Of a stretch of DNA of 64,000 nt, positions 10,547 through 21,442 are shown piece by piece. Origin of the DNA: Morinoia aosen (taxonomy: Eukaryota; Arthropoda; Malacostraca; Amphipoda; Talitridae); NCBI GenBank assembly GCA_030386875.1, contig CM059560.1:23864683-23928682 (forward strand), in the 5' to 3' direction. A model generated the notes under the pieces. That model worked only from the letters and a program-made list of their open reading frames with translations, was not told the DNA's origin and made no database searches. Numbering within the stretch: position 1 is the first letter of the stretch; the number at the start of each line of letters is the position of its first letter. The position numbers and the translations under genes are program-made.

Positions 10547-11810
10547 TGCAAATTAAGAAGGAATTTCTAAACAATAAAAATGAAGAAGGGAAAACCTCTA
10601 TATAAGAAATTCCGGAGTAAGATTAAGGAACAATTATTTATGTGAATTGACTTGAAATGAGTACTACAGAAAATACAAACGCGATTTGCTGCAATATCCT
10701 ATTTTATTTCTTAAGATTTTTGGACTTTAAACGTTGAGTGTGAAACTAAAAAGAATTCCATACTTGTTTGAATCATGAATTAATTACACAATGCACGACA
10801 GTAAATAAAATAACTAAAAATTGGTTAGGAATGGGTTTTAACTTTGACTTGTAAAAGAAAACTAACACAATTGTAATCATTTCCAAAACCTACTTAATTA
10901 AAAATATATATATATATACAGCTGTAAAAATTAAGAATGGTAATTGGTGTAAAGCTTAACTTGATTAAGAGGATACAGCTGTAAAAATTATGATAAATGA
11001 TAATTGATGCAACTCTAACTTGATAAAAAATAACACATATTGAAATATTGGCATATAAAAATTATTTTAAAACAAAAGGGGAAATTTCCCTTATAATGGC
11101 TTTACATTAAATAGTGAGTTGACAATTTCATTAATCTGAAAATACTGACAGCAACTAGATAGCTACTACTCATGCTGAAGAGAATAATTCTCCTGGTTAG
11201 TCCAACCAGTTGCTTCTAGTTAAATTCTGCGGATACTTCTAAGAATTACTTCTTGGAAGAACTAGGTTCAGAATCTCTGTAAGGCCAGGAGTGAATTGTT
11301 TGCCAAAAGCTTTTAAATAGGATATACAACAATACACAAGGGAAAATGCCCTGTGAGAACCACAAGTTCTGGGCAAGAAATCCTAAACATTTAGCACACT
11401 GGTAAATTGAGGCAATTCTACTTAATATTTACACAATAATATTATTGACAATTTACATATAATGCATATATATAGTTACCCGTAGATCAGCACACACAAA
11501 AACTAGAATTTTAGTCTCACCAGCCAGAAACACCGAGATGTGCACACTCTGAATGATATGAGAAAAGTGACGCTTGGCCGAATAAGATGTTGCTATCGCG
11601 CAGCCATGGGAAGTTTCGTCAAGACTCGAAAGTGAATTCTTAGAGATTGAATTTTTCGTTACACAATTTTAATAAAATTGAGGATAGAGATTAGTGAATT
11701 TCGTAATGTGTTTTTATGCTAATGGTTGAATTTATTTTACTGAATTTTTAAATGATCATTCTGAGAATTTCCGAAATTTCGACTGAGTTGCGGGATGAGG
11801 GTTCACTACA
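10547..11810 (-). repeat. 5' LTR of the CsRn1-like element
   Basis: This is a 1264-bp direct copy of 936-2199, on the gag side of the element. Its outer flank (GGTCT) does not match the outer flank of the other LTR (CTTAA). Confidence 0.85.
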
Positions 11811-12480
11811 GGTCTTTTACCGTGCCGGCCTTTTGACGTTAGAGCTTGGCTGGAGTTCGACAGGATAAAATCCTGGTACCTATTTTTTTTCTTCTTCTTC
11901 TTGCATATTTTCATTTCCTTTTTAATAAATTTCCTTCAATATAAATTACTTAATAAATATTTTTCAAAAAAAATTGTGCTGTCGCTGTGCTATCCGGAAA
12001 TTTCCTTCAATATAAATTACTTAATAAATATTTTTCAAAAAAATTGTGCTGTCGCTGTGCTATCCGGATAGCCGGGGTCGGTTGTCGGATCTCACTAGGT
12101 TTAAGTTGTGGAGTGATACCTGTGTTGTATTTTTAGGCAGGGTATTCGTTGCTAGCCTTGCGTTTAAAGGTTCTAGCGTTTTTTTACCTTGTCGAAACCC
12201 CTTTTAGGTTCACTCATATAAAATTGTGTAAGTGTGTGTAAAGCCTGAGATATTTAAGGCAAATTTTTAAATTTTGTGTAAAGTGTAAATGTAAAAAAAA
12301 AGAAAATTGTTGTGAATTAAACAGTGCCTGGTGGGGGTGATTGAATTTTTTGTATTTTTCTGTGTCATTAGTATTTTTCCATGTTTCAAAAGGGATGTAA
12401 TCTGTCCACTTGATAAGTGTAGACCTATATTTTAGATAACAGTTTTCCTGATAAGCCTAATAATTGCATTTTTTATCATA
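11811..12480 (+). other. Leader-like region before a BEL gag fragment; 70-bp tandem duplication
   Basis: There is no coding sequence. A unit of about 69-70 bp is duplicated head to tail at about 11928-11998 and 11999-12067, with a one-base difference in an A run. The region sits just upstream of the BEL-like gag N-terminus and may be its leader or LTR remnant, but I found no second copy to prove an LTR. Confidence 0.4.
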
Positions 12481-12825
12481 ATGAGTGAAAATAGTAACGC
12501 TGCAGCCCTAGGCATAAAATTGTGGGGCTTAAAATGTAGTATAACTGCTATTCGCAAAAAAGTTCTGTCTCCTGGCTGTGACCTAGCTTTCCGTCTGGAA
12601 GCCGTTCCTCAGTTGAGTGGCCTTCTACAGGCCTATAGACAACTGTCCTCTACTATACCTTCTGATGTTGATGAAGTGTCTGATGAGGAACTTACTAGGC
12701 GAGCCGAGTATGAGGTGCAGGTGATTGAAGCATTCGCTACAAAGCGTGAAAATTATAAACTTTCCCATTCGCACTTAAATAAAATAATTATTAGCATCAA
12801 AAAACTTACTCTAAATTATTGTTAA
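12481..12825 (+). pseudogene. gag: Probable BEL/Pao gag N-terminal fragment
   Basis: The 114-residue ORF resembles the helical N-terminal region of BEL/Pao gags: a basic ITAIRKK start, LLQAYRQLSSTI, and EYEVQVIEAFATKRENY. It then runs into a low-complexity end (HLNKIIISIKKL) that looks like non-gag sequence. The next gag-like sequence in the same direction is 2.2 kb downstream at 14993. Either an insertion separates the two, or this is the remnant of a second element. The assignment is by pattern only. Confidence 0.4.
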
Positions 12826-14992
12826 TTATTTTCTACTTCTAATTCGTAATCATTGAAGTTTTTGTGTATATACATGAGAGATCAAATAATCAATCGACAT
12901 TTCGAGTTTTAAAGCAGCCTGAAGTGGCAACATCCAAGCGCGACGCTTGAACTGACCCACTCTTTTTCGTGGCTCGCTAGCGTGCGTACATCTCGTAAGT
13001 GAAAGAAAATTAAGTGTGAGAATAGAAAACCCGGTAAAGTATACAGTGTAAATTCTCCGTGTGCATGATGATAAACTTAAGGATCTGTTCATCGTCGTGA
13101 TGTAGGGATAAACTCTAAAATAGTGTTAAAACTCTTAGACTAGCATGTTCATTTTCGAGTGCTACCTCGACGTGACAAAACGTATAAATTTGCGTGTCAC
13201 GATTCATTTCCTGTGTCGAGTCAATTATATTATCCAACTACGTTTGTGCCTTACTACAAAGTTATACATTTTGCAGTTGTCATATTAATTCAAGATTCGT
13301 TCACGAATACGGTTGATAGAGCGCGGCTAAAACCGCCGGCGTCTTTGTTGATAGAGTCTTTGTCGCCGGCGTCTTTGTTTTCCAAATTTGCGGAGAATAA
13401 AACTGCCGTCTCGTGTCATTACTCTGTGATTTAAAATCGTACTTTATGCACGGGGAATAATAATTCTTTTTCACAACATATTTGCAGTAGTTTTCTGAAG
13501 TGTGTTTGACGTGAAATAATAATTGGGAATGCCTTTTAATAATTTCGTACGGATTATAGAGTACGAAGATTATTCATGCATATGCCTGCTAAAGTTTTAG
13601 TTTTTTTTCGTATATCATTACTCCTTAAATCTTGCGATTAATCGCACTTATTTCAATATAAATCACTATAAACAAATTAAATCAATTTTTCCTTATTCTT
13701 GCGGCAGAAATACATACTGGCATCTGCCATCGTAAACGCGTACTTCTCGCGTACAAAATACTTCGTGAACGCTTACGATGTTATGCCGGCGGTTTATTGC
13801 AAATGGCGAAACGTAAAAACCGCCGGGTCATTGTCACCTTGATTTTCATGTTTCGTCTTGCGAATATTTTCTTTCTGTGCAAGCAACACGTTTAGTGTTT
13901 CTTTTCTCAGGTAGATATTATTCCTTATATTTTTTATCAATGATGTTTGCCAGTGCTTTTCAGTATGAAAGCTAGGACTTTTTCCCTGTTATTTCTCGTA
14001 CGGATATAGAGAGGTTCTAGAGTACACAAAAAGTTATTAATTCTCATCCTATGCATTTTAGCTAATTCCTTCCGACTGCATGAATCCCGTGTATTCAGTC
14101 TCACGAATTTGCTATAATTCCACAAATGGAAGCACCGATTGTTGCTCTAAAAAGAATCACCAGTGGTTCTTTACAAAAAAATCTCCTGTAAAATTTCATG
14201 CCTCTATTTAAAGTCAGAGCAGTGGTAAAAGAGTTTTTGCAAACCTAAAGTGATTCTATCCTATTTTGAGCTTGACAAAAGAGAGATTTATTAAATTAGC
14301 TCGTGTCGGATCTGTAGGATTTCTCGGAGAGTCTACCTTGTGGGAGTTTATCATTTACGATGTTGGGGACTGTCAGTGGTGGAATTTTTCCTTGATGTCT
14401 CCTGGGACTGCTCATCCAGCGTTTCGACTTTTTGCAGGACCTCAACGACATCGCCAAACGCCACCACACAAATCAGTTCCCTGGGCCTTGTTGGGACTTG
14501 TTTTGGACTTGTTTTGTCCTTGTTTTGGCCTTGTGTTTGCCTTAACTGAATCTTACCTGAGTTTGGGCCTGAGAGATCTCATTTACAAATTATTCCCTTG
14601 CAATTCCTATGGGTTATTTTGAAGCTAGTAAGCCTAAGATTCCACTCCCAGGCTAGCTAAACTACCTGCTTCAACTACGATAACCATCTTGTCCAGCTTG
14701 GGATTAATAAAGCCGATACCTTAAATTGACACCACCAACGTCACGGGTTTTCCCAAAGGCTTATGCTACTAGTTAGTCTAAATTGGGCTTATATAAATTC
14801 CCAAACACAACTCATTACATCCTGCCGACACCATCGCCGGACGGACCTCGCTGGCACGGAGTGCCCACCTAGAGAAGATCTTCCAGTCAAGATCCCGCCA
14901 GTCCGCCGGGCGTTCCTCCGAAATAAAAAGACCGAGCTGAGTTCCCTCGCCTCATTAACCTTTCTCACGGTTTTGCGAATACTATCGAGTAA
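12826..14992. other. Unassigned 2.2-kb stretch inside or before the BEL element
   Basis: No convincing gene. There is a direct repeat (CGCCGGCGTCTTTGTT at 13334-13349 and 13364-13379). TTGACACCACCAACGTCACG near 14726 could be the start of the BEL internal region, but I could not match it to a tRNA. The short frames at 13159, 14266 and 14763 look like chance ORFs. I found no matching LTR copy downstream of the BEL pol. Confidence 0.4.
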
Positions 14993-16084
14993 TTGTTTAG
15001 GTTTTGGAAGCGGATAACTAGCACCCCATCCAATCCTAACATGATAGAGCTTTTATCTGAACTTAAAAATTATATTTCAACTTCCCAGGTGTCAAACTTA
15101 AGTGATACCATTCCTACTTCTGTGCCTACTAAGGTTTCAATTTCTGATGTTCCCTTGAATATCTTTAGAGCCCCTCAGTTGACGTTAAAGAAGTTTAGCG
15201 ACAATGAGGGCTGTCCTTTTGATTTTCTTCATTTTCAAGAGTCCTTTCTTAATGCCCTGCAAGCTTATCCTAGTATGAGTGAGGGGCAAAAATTTATCTT
15301 TTTGAAAAATCAGCTTCAAGGGAGGGCTCTCAGTCTTGTTGAGGGTCTTCCTAATGAAGAGTCTAGTTTCCGATCTGCTTGGGCTTTACTCAAGCAAGAT
15401 TTTTTAAATGCTGACAAACTAATTTCTATGGCTCTTGATGAGTTAATCAGCTGTCCTGGTGTTCAGAGCTTAGCCGAAATAGGGAATTTCCTCTCTAAGG
15501 TTAAGTTTCGTCTACTCGAGCTATCTAAGTTGGGGTTAGACTTCTGTAGTGAGAAGTCTGGCAACCTACTGTTTTCTTCTATTATTAAAACTAAACTTCC
15601 TGACTTTTTCCTTCTAGAAATCCTTCGCTATTTTAAAGCGAGTTTCTTTTCATTAGAAATGTTTGAGAATGCACATCAGGTGCTTTCTCTTTTTGAAACA
15701 AAAAATAACAATAAACCTAAACCATCTCTTCTCGTCCGAAATGAGGGGGTGGGGGGAATTACCCGAGCTGAAGTTAGGGACAAAATTAGACCTTCTCCTG
15801 TGCTCGATAAGTTGCCCAGTGTTAAGGTTTGTCGTTTCTGTAATTTAACTGGCCACTCGTCCTTTTCTTGTAAGAAATTTGACACTCACGTAAAACGCGT
15901 GAAACGAGTTGGTGAGTTACAATTGTGTACAGTTTGTCTAAGCGGCAAACATTTAATTTCCGAGTGCCCTGCAAAAGTTAAGGGTCTTCCATTTTCTTGC
16001 TCTTTATGCAAAGCTAACAATCACGTTAGCCCTATGTGTCCCAAATTTGTAGCATTCTCTACTCTTGCTACCGCCTCCTCATGA
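14993..16084 (+). CDS. gag: BEL/Pao gag with zinc knuckles, ending in UGA-CGG
   Basis: This gag segment carries the BEL capsid pattern: LTLKKFSDN...FDFLHFQESFLNAL, SEGQKFIFLKNQLQGRAL, SSFRSAWALLKQDF. Three Cys/His knuckles follow: CRFCNLTGHSSFSC, CTVCLSGKHLISEC and CSLCKANNHVSPMC. The first residues (about 1-15) may not be native, since the N-terminal part of a BEL gag is missing. The stop TGA at 16082-16084 is followed by CGG, and pol continues in the same frame 21 bases later. BEL elements usually have one gag-pol ORF, so this is either a readthrough stop or a single nonsense mutation. Confidence 0.8.
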   Translation: MFRFWKRITSTPSNPNMIELLSELKNYISTSQVSNLSDTIPTSVPTKVSISDVPLNIFRAPQLTLKKFSDNEGCPFDFLHFQESFLNALQAYPSMSEGQKFIFLKNQLQGRALSLVEGLPNEESSFRSAWALLKQDFLNADKLISMALDELISCPGVQSLAEIGNFLSKVKFRLLELSKLGLDFCSEKSGNLLFSSIIKTKLPDFFLLEILRYFKASFFSLEMFENAHQVLSLFETKNNNKPKPSLLVRNEGVGGITRAEVRDKIRPSPVLDKLPSVKVCRFCNLTGHSSFSCKKFDTHVKRVKRVGELQLCTVCLSGKHLISECPAKVKGLPFSCSLCKANNHVSPMCPKFVAFSTLATASS

Positions 16085-16105
16085 CGGTTAAAGGCACGTC
16101 TTCGG

Positions 16106-18213
16106 ATGTGCCCTCTTGTAGCTCTTTCTACTAAGTATGGCGGGGTAGTTAAGAGAATTAATTTCTTAATCGATACGGGTAGTCAGAAATCCCTTATCGA
16201 CTTAGCTACTGTAATCCCTGATGGTTCTACAGTTGATTTGCAGGAACTTACTGTTAACACTGTAGAAGCTTCTGTCCCGTTAAGGGGTAAGCAAATTAAC
16301 ATTGAACTCGTGCTTCCAGACAGTGAGAAGTACGAGCTTGATGTCTTCGCCATGCAGAACTTGAACCTGCAGATGGGGATCAAGGGTCTGCAAGCTAAAC
16401 TTGCTCAATTTAAAACTAAGTTTCCTCTGTCCACTTCCTTTCCGGAAATAGTTGAGGATAGTATTCAAGTTAACGGCATTTTGGGTGTCGATGCTCTTCA
16501 AGCATTTAGGGTCCTTGAGTTACAAAACGTTGACAACTATAAGGTCATGCGTGTTTCAAATGGGCTTCTACCTTTCGGGGACTTTAAGTGCTATAAATCC
16601 TCTCTATCTCATGTTGTTGCCTCTGAAGCTAAGACGATAGACAGTTGCTCGGCAACTTCTGTTGTCAAGGTTGATAACACTCATTTGAGTAAAACGTTCT
16701 CTTCTTCTGCTTTCACAACTAAATCGAAATCTAAAAGAAAAAAGTCTAAATGTAAATTAAACCAACCCCGTTACCGAAGTACTCTGAAGACATTTTTTGA
16801 TACTCCTAAAGTGTGTTCTTCCGTGTTGGACGTTACCGAGCAATGTGATGTACAAGCAGGTCTTGATAAACTATTGGACTTGGAGCTTATAGGGGTGCCC
16901 TCGAAAGAGGAGGAGTATGACAAAGAATTGGAGGATTTCAAAAGTAGTGTCACTTATGCGGAAGGCAGGTATTCTATCATGTTGCCGTGGAATCGAAATT
17001 TATTAGCTAAAGTTCCTCATAGTTTCGGGCTAGCGAGGTTTCTTGCACGTAAAGTTGCAGTTGATAATGCTCGTAGGGGGATTGAGAAGGAGTATAATGA
17101 TGTTTTCCTTGAGCAACTCGAATTAGGAATAATAGAACCTTTGCCTCTCAAATCTTTGGACGTGCGAGTGCACAAATGGATTCCTCACCGACCTGTCGTG
17201 CGTGAGCATTTCGAAACCTCTAAAATTCGCCCTGTCTTTAACTGCTCTCTGAAGATAGGAAAGTTACCAAGTCTGAACGAAGCCTCGTATGTAGGTCCAA
17301 ATCTTATGAACAATTTTTTGGGTCTCTTGGTGTATTTTCGTGCTAACTCCATAGTCATACTCTCTGACATTTTTAAAGCTTTCCTTCAGGTAAAATTAGC
17401 CTGTGAATTTGACCGCAATCAATTTAGCTTTGTCCTTTACAAGGACGGTAAATTTCAGTACTTCCGATACACGACTCTGTTGTTCGGGTTTGTTGCATCT
17501 CCCTATATTCTTAACTATCTTCTTAAACTTCATGCTGACACTTTAACTGACTTAGTAATTAGAGACGTTATGGCCAATAAGCTGTACGTCGATAACTTAG
17601 TCTTTACCACTAATAGTCCTGAGCTTGCGCTTAGCACTTTTCAACGCACTAACCGAGCCTTTGAGGAGAGTGGGTTTCCGTTGCGTAAATGGCAATCCAA
17701 TAACTCTGAACTTCTTTCGCAAATTGACCCTTCTCTTTGTAGTGCCGAAGTGCACTCCAGAGTGCTAGGGTATAATTATAATTCTTCCTCTGATCTTCTT
17801 TCTCTGTCCCTGAAAAGTTTGGATTCTTCCTGTAAAACGCGCAGGAGCATTCTGTCTGCAGTTGCGTCACTGTACGACCCATTAGGGGTTTTGCTTCCTT
17901 TTTCGGTACGTGGTAAGCTCATTTTACGCAAGTTAACGCCTTTGAGACTAGGATGGGATCAAGATGTCCCAGACGAGTTACGTAAGGACTGGCGTGATTA
18001 TTGTCAGGAGTTTTCTGAGTTGAGTAATTTCGAGTTCCCTAGAATGAATTTGGACGAAACCAAAAATGTTAAACTTTTAGTGTTTTGTGACGCTAGTGCT
18101 AGCACCTTTGGCACTTGTATTTACGGTGTTCAAGAGGAACGCAGTACGCTCCTGTTCTCTAAAGTTAAGGTTTCGCCTCCTCGCCAAAGAACTCCTCCTT
18201 CTGTTTATATTCC
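16106..18213 (+). pseudogene. pol: BEL/Pao pol, protease, RT and start of RNase H; cut by a SINE
   Basis: The protease motif FLIDTGSQKSLID is followed by the RT: RPVFNCSLK, LSDIFKAFLQVKL, LLFGFVASPYILN, and the catalytic box KLYVDNLVF, with Asn at the second Asp position of YVDD. Then comes the A17-type connection (LYDPLGVLLPFSVRGKLILRKL) and the start of RNase H (LLVFCDASASTFGTCIYG). The frame runs into a SINE at about 18214 and reaches a stop at 18238. It is in the same frame as gag. Confidence 0.85.
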
Positions 18214-18478
18214 GTGCTCCCCGTGGCACAGCGGTTAAGGGATCGGACTTGTATGCTGGAAGTCGCGGGTTCGTTCCCAGCGCTGGCGCGGAGATTTTCC
18301 CCGTTGGGTATAAGGGAAAGCTCAAAAGCACAATACCCCACTCAACCCAGGTGTCGGAAATGGGTACCGGCTTTACGGGGGAACCGTCATGGTGTCCTAT
18401 ATATAGGGTTAGTTATAAGACATTTGAAAAACCAATGCTAAGATCCTATGTATCAGGCTTGATTGGAAATAAAGCATC
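18214..18478 (+). mobile_element. tRNA-derived SINE inserted in BEL pol
   Basis: An A box (TGGCACAGCGG, 18224-18234) and a B box (GGTTCGTTCCC, 18268-18278) are spaced as in a tRNA gene. The body is about 150 bases, and the 3' end forms CCAAT-stem-ATTGG (18432-18466) followed by GGAAATAAA. CCAAAGA occurs at 18184-18190 and 18479-18485 and may be the target duplication, which would place the start of the insertion earlier. The 3' end closely resembles the family B and A LINE tails. RNA polymerase III would transcribe it from the internal boxes. Confidence 0.8.
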
Positions 18479-18484
18479 CCAAAG

Positions 18485-20713
18485 ATGCCGATGTTAACCT
18501 GTGAACTTTTGGCCGTATTTCTTGCCTATCAATGTCTTGTATCTCTGATGTGTGACGTTAATTTCCCTCATAAGGTCTCGAGCGTAATTATGTTAACGGA
18601 CTCCCAAGTCACCTTAGCTTGGTTGTTGAGCGGCAAACCTCCCCGAAAAAATGTATTTGTAAGCAATAGACTAAAAGACGTAGAAGACATGCGTAAAACA
18701 TTAGAATGTAAAACTTCGGCTTCCTTCAGCTATGAGTATGTTCCCACTATGTTTAACGTGGCAGACATGCTGACACGTGTTGTTAAAGCTTCTAAGTTTT
18801 TACAAAGTAATATGTTATGGTTAGAAGGTCCTTCTTGGATAAGAGAAAGTAAGGATAAATGGCCCAAGGGACACTTGGGTTGCATTCCGCACCAATTTGT
18901 TTCAGATGCATGTATCGCAGTTAATATTAATCCCCCACGTCAAGCTTCGATTGTGGAGCTTGAACGATTTTCCTCCTATCCCAAACCATTGGGTACGATA
19001 GAGAAAGTATTTAGAGCTGTCGCTATCTTTAGGCGTGCAGATGGGGGTGAGGCTAAACTGCGAGCCTTTTTGTATCTTATTTCTTCTATGCAAAAAGCGC
19101 ATTTCGCAGACGAGATCGAGGCCTTAACTAACAAAAGTCCTCGTCCGCCTCTGCTAGTTCGATCCTTTAATCTTTTTCTAGACTCTCACGGTTTAGTTAG
19201 ATCTAGTAGCCGTATTGTTGCCGCTGAAGAGTTGGATTACAACACTAGAAATCCTATTTTGTTGGCTAGCACTTCTCATTTGACTAATCTGTTAATTTTG
19301 CATACGCATAAATGTTTAAACCATCAAGGTATTGACACCACCGTGCAGAAGCTTAAACTGGACGGTTATTTAATACCGCGCTGTAAGCGTGTTGTTCGTA
19401 GCGTGTTATCTAAGTGCATAGTTTGCAAAAAGGTAAACGCAAAAGCCTTCTCCTATCCTGATCCTCCTGCTTTACCTGACACTCGAGTAAACTTTGTAAG
19501 GCCTTTCGCCACAACGGGAATGGACTTCTCTGCCCATTTCTGGGTATTAGATCCTTTTGGTCATAAACAAAAGGTATATCTTTTATTATTCACTTGTTTC
19601 CAAACCAGAGCCATTCATATCGAGCTTCTTCCTTCCATGACGTTGGAAGAATTTTGCTTCGCCTTCATTCGTTTTACCAACGAAAAAGGCGTCCCTAATA
19701 TCGTGTATTCCGATAACGCTAGAACTTTCTTAGCGTCTCCTGATCTTCTGTCGGAAGTTTTAACTTCTTCTTTGTATGAAGATCGTTTTCGCACCTTTAA
19801 CGTTAAATTTAAAACTATCCCGATCTACAGTACTCAATTTGGGGCGATCTGGGAGCGTTTGTTCAAATCCATTAAGGATTGCTTGTATAAACTTTTTGGT
19901 CGCAGTACCTATCCATATTCTACCTTCCTTACTGCCATTTCCGATATTACCCTTCATCTCAATCGGCGTCCTCTTTCTTACACAGAGACGGGGGACACTA
20001 TCTTGCCTATTATGCCTATTCAATTCCTTCAACTGTACCCTACCTCTAATTCTTTAATCCTCTCTGATGAGATTCCGGACATGGAAGCCGAAGACGGTGA
20101 GCACCGGGAGCATTTGCTCTCAGCCTTAGAGCGGCGCGACGTAATGGTTGCCAAGTTCCGGGAGCTCTGGTACTCTCAATACTTACTTTCTTTGCGCGGT
20201 CCTTATCCGCTTAGATCTCTCCCTCTCAATCATAAGTATTTATCTGTGGGTCAGGTTGTCCTACTTAGGCATCCTGTAACACCTAGACCATTTTGGACCC
20301 TAGTTCGCATCATCGCTCTGCTGCCTGGACGCGATGGCAAGGTCCGTGTTGTTAGAATAGTTAAAGCTGACAACTCTGAAACTGCCGTTAAAATTTCTCT
20401 GCTATACCCTCTGGAGTTGGCTATTTCTACTACTTCTTCAGAGGAGGGGTGGGAAAGTGCAGACGGGAGTTCGAGTGAGGAGTTCCATCCTCGTCTCGAG
20501 CCTCCCGAGAGTTCCTTTTCTCGTGCGGGTAGCTCTGTTTCTCATGAACGCCCTAGAGGTCAGCATTCTTCTTCTTCTTCTTTCTCTTCTGAATCGGACT
20601 CCTCGGCCCAGTCCGAGGAACCCGAAGCTGCGTCAGGTGCCCAGCCCAAAAGGCAGGCAGCGAGTCGGCAACGTAGTAAGCTGGCATACTTGATCAAGAA
20701 AGGTCACATCTAG
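18485..20713 (+). pseudogene. pol: BEL/Pao pol, RNase H to integrase and C-terminal domain
   Basis: After the SINE, pol resumes with RNase H (TCELLAVFLAYQCL, MLTDSQVTLAWL, VPTMFNVADMLTR). Integrase follows: a zinc-binding H-H-C-C (HTHKCLNHQG, CIVCKK), the core (TTGMDFSAHF, IVYSDNARTF, IYSTQFGAIWERL giving D, D, E), then the BEL-specific C-terminal domain (VGQVVLLRHPVTPRPFWTLVRI). A Ser/Glu-rich tail of about 100 residues ends at 20713. The segment itself is fully open. Only the upstream SINE breaks the polyprotein, so the insertion may be fairly recent. Confidence 0.88.
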
Positions 20714-21442
20714 TTCCTTTCTTAATTATTTGATATTAACGTTTAAATGCGCATAAAATGTATGAATGTCCTCACCATGCTTTCGCTGGAAGGCAACTTT
20801 AATATGTAAATGTTTTATGTAACGGAAGTTTCTTTAGAAAACTCCGTTTCTTTTCTTTGCCGGGCTTGTGTCGCAAATCCAGCCATTGCTCATTACTAAA
20901 GTCCTGCAAGTCAATCCATATCTTGCATAATAAAGGAAAAAGGCTTTGTCACATTAACACAAGCCTAAATAGTGAAACGCTAATAATTTATGACAGAGCG
21001 AGGCAATGGTGGGAGTGCTTCACTTTTCCTGGCGACTAACATCTTGAACATAAATAATTTGTTCATCTTGTTTCTTGATCGAATCCAAACCCCTATCGAC
21101 GGATTCGAGCAAGATGAGGTGCAAGCCGCGACTGGCTGCCATCTCAGACAACGACAAGACTTGGTCGCGAGCGCATGCTCCTAAGCGCGCTCTGACCTGT
21201 TCCGACCCCTGCATCCGGGGCCTTTTGCCCTAGGCAGCCGGCTTAATTGAAGAGGTGTTCGCCTGCAACATTATCTTCGAAGATTTGCAGGTGAGCCTCC
21301 TATACTTTGTTTCCTTTGTCATAAAAAAGCGTTTTTACTTGCAGTGTACCCTGACCTCCTTAAGGCCAGTTGGTAAGGCTATGTCTTTTGGGCCAGTTAA
21401 TTCTGGAAGTTTCGCCGTAATGTCGGACGGCGGGACAAAATA
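20714..21442 (+). other. Region 3' of BEL pol; possible LTR remnant
   Basis: No gene seen. This should contain the polypurine tract and 3' LTR of the BEL element. TGTCGGACGGCGGGAC at 21421-21436 resembles an LTR start, but the family A repeat begins immediately afterwards and cuts it off. I found no matching 5' copy. Confidence 0.4.

Larger units (their letters stand above)
936..11810 (-). mobile_element. Ty3/gypsy LTR retrotransposon, CsRn1-like, with nested insertions
   Basis: Two direct 1264-bp LTRs (936-2199 and 10547-11810) bracket gag, protease, RT, RNase H and integrase on the minus strand. A polypurine tract (GGGGGG on the minus strand) abuts the left, 3' LTR at about 2200-2212. The gag ends in a Cys-His-Cys-Cys knuckle (CWYH...KC...C), a hallmark of the CsRn1 clade. 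Pol is interrupted by a solo LTR (4152-5468) and a LINE-tail insertion (6162-7085), plus three in-frame stops in the integrase. No env is seen. The 4-6 bases outside the two LTRs do not match, so no target duplication is visible. Confidence 0.85.

Noticed and set aside
18223..18290. A functional tRNA gene
   Set aside because: A and B boxes are present but the acceptor and anticodon stems do not form well, and the sequence continues into a SINE body and LINE-like tail.
20457..20693. Plus-strand frame inside the BEL integrase tail
   Set aside because: It is a shadow of the Ser/Glu-rich C-terminus of pol in another frame.
20990..21184. Small ORF after BEL pol
   Set aside because: No recognisable motif, and overlapping frames on the other strand are of similar length.
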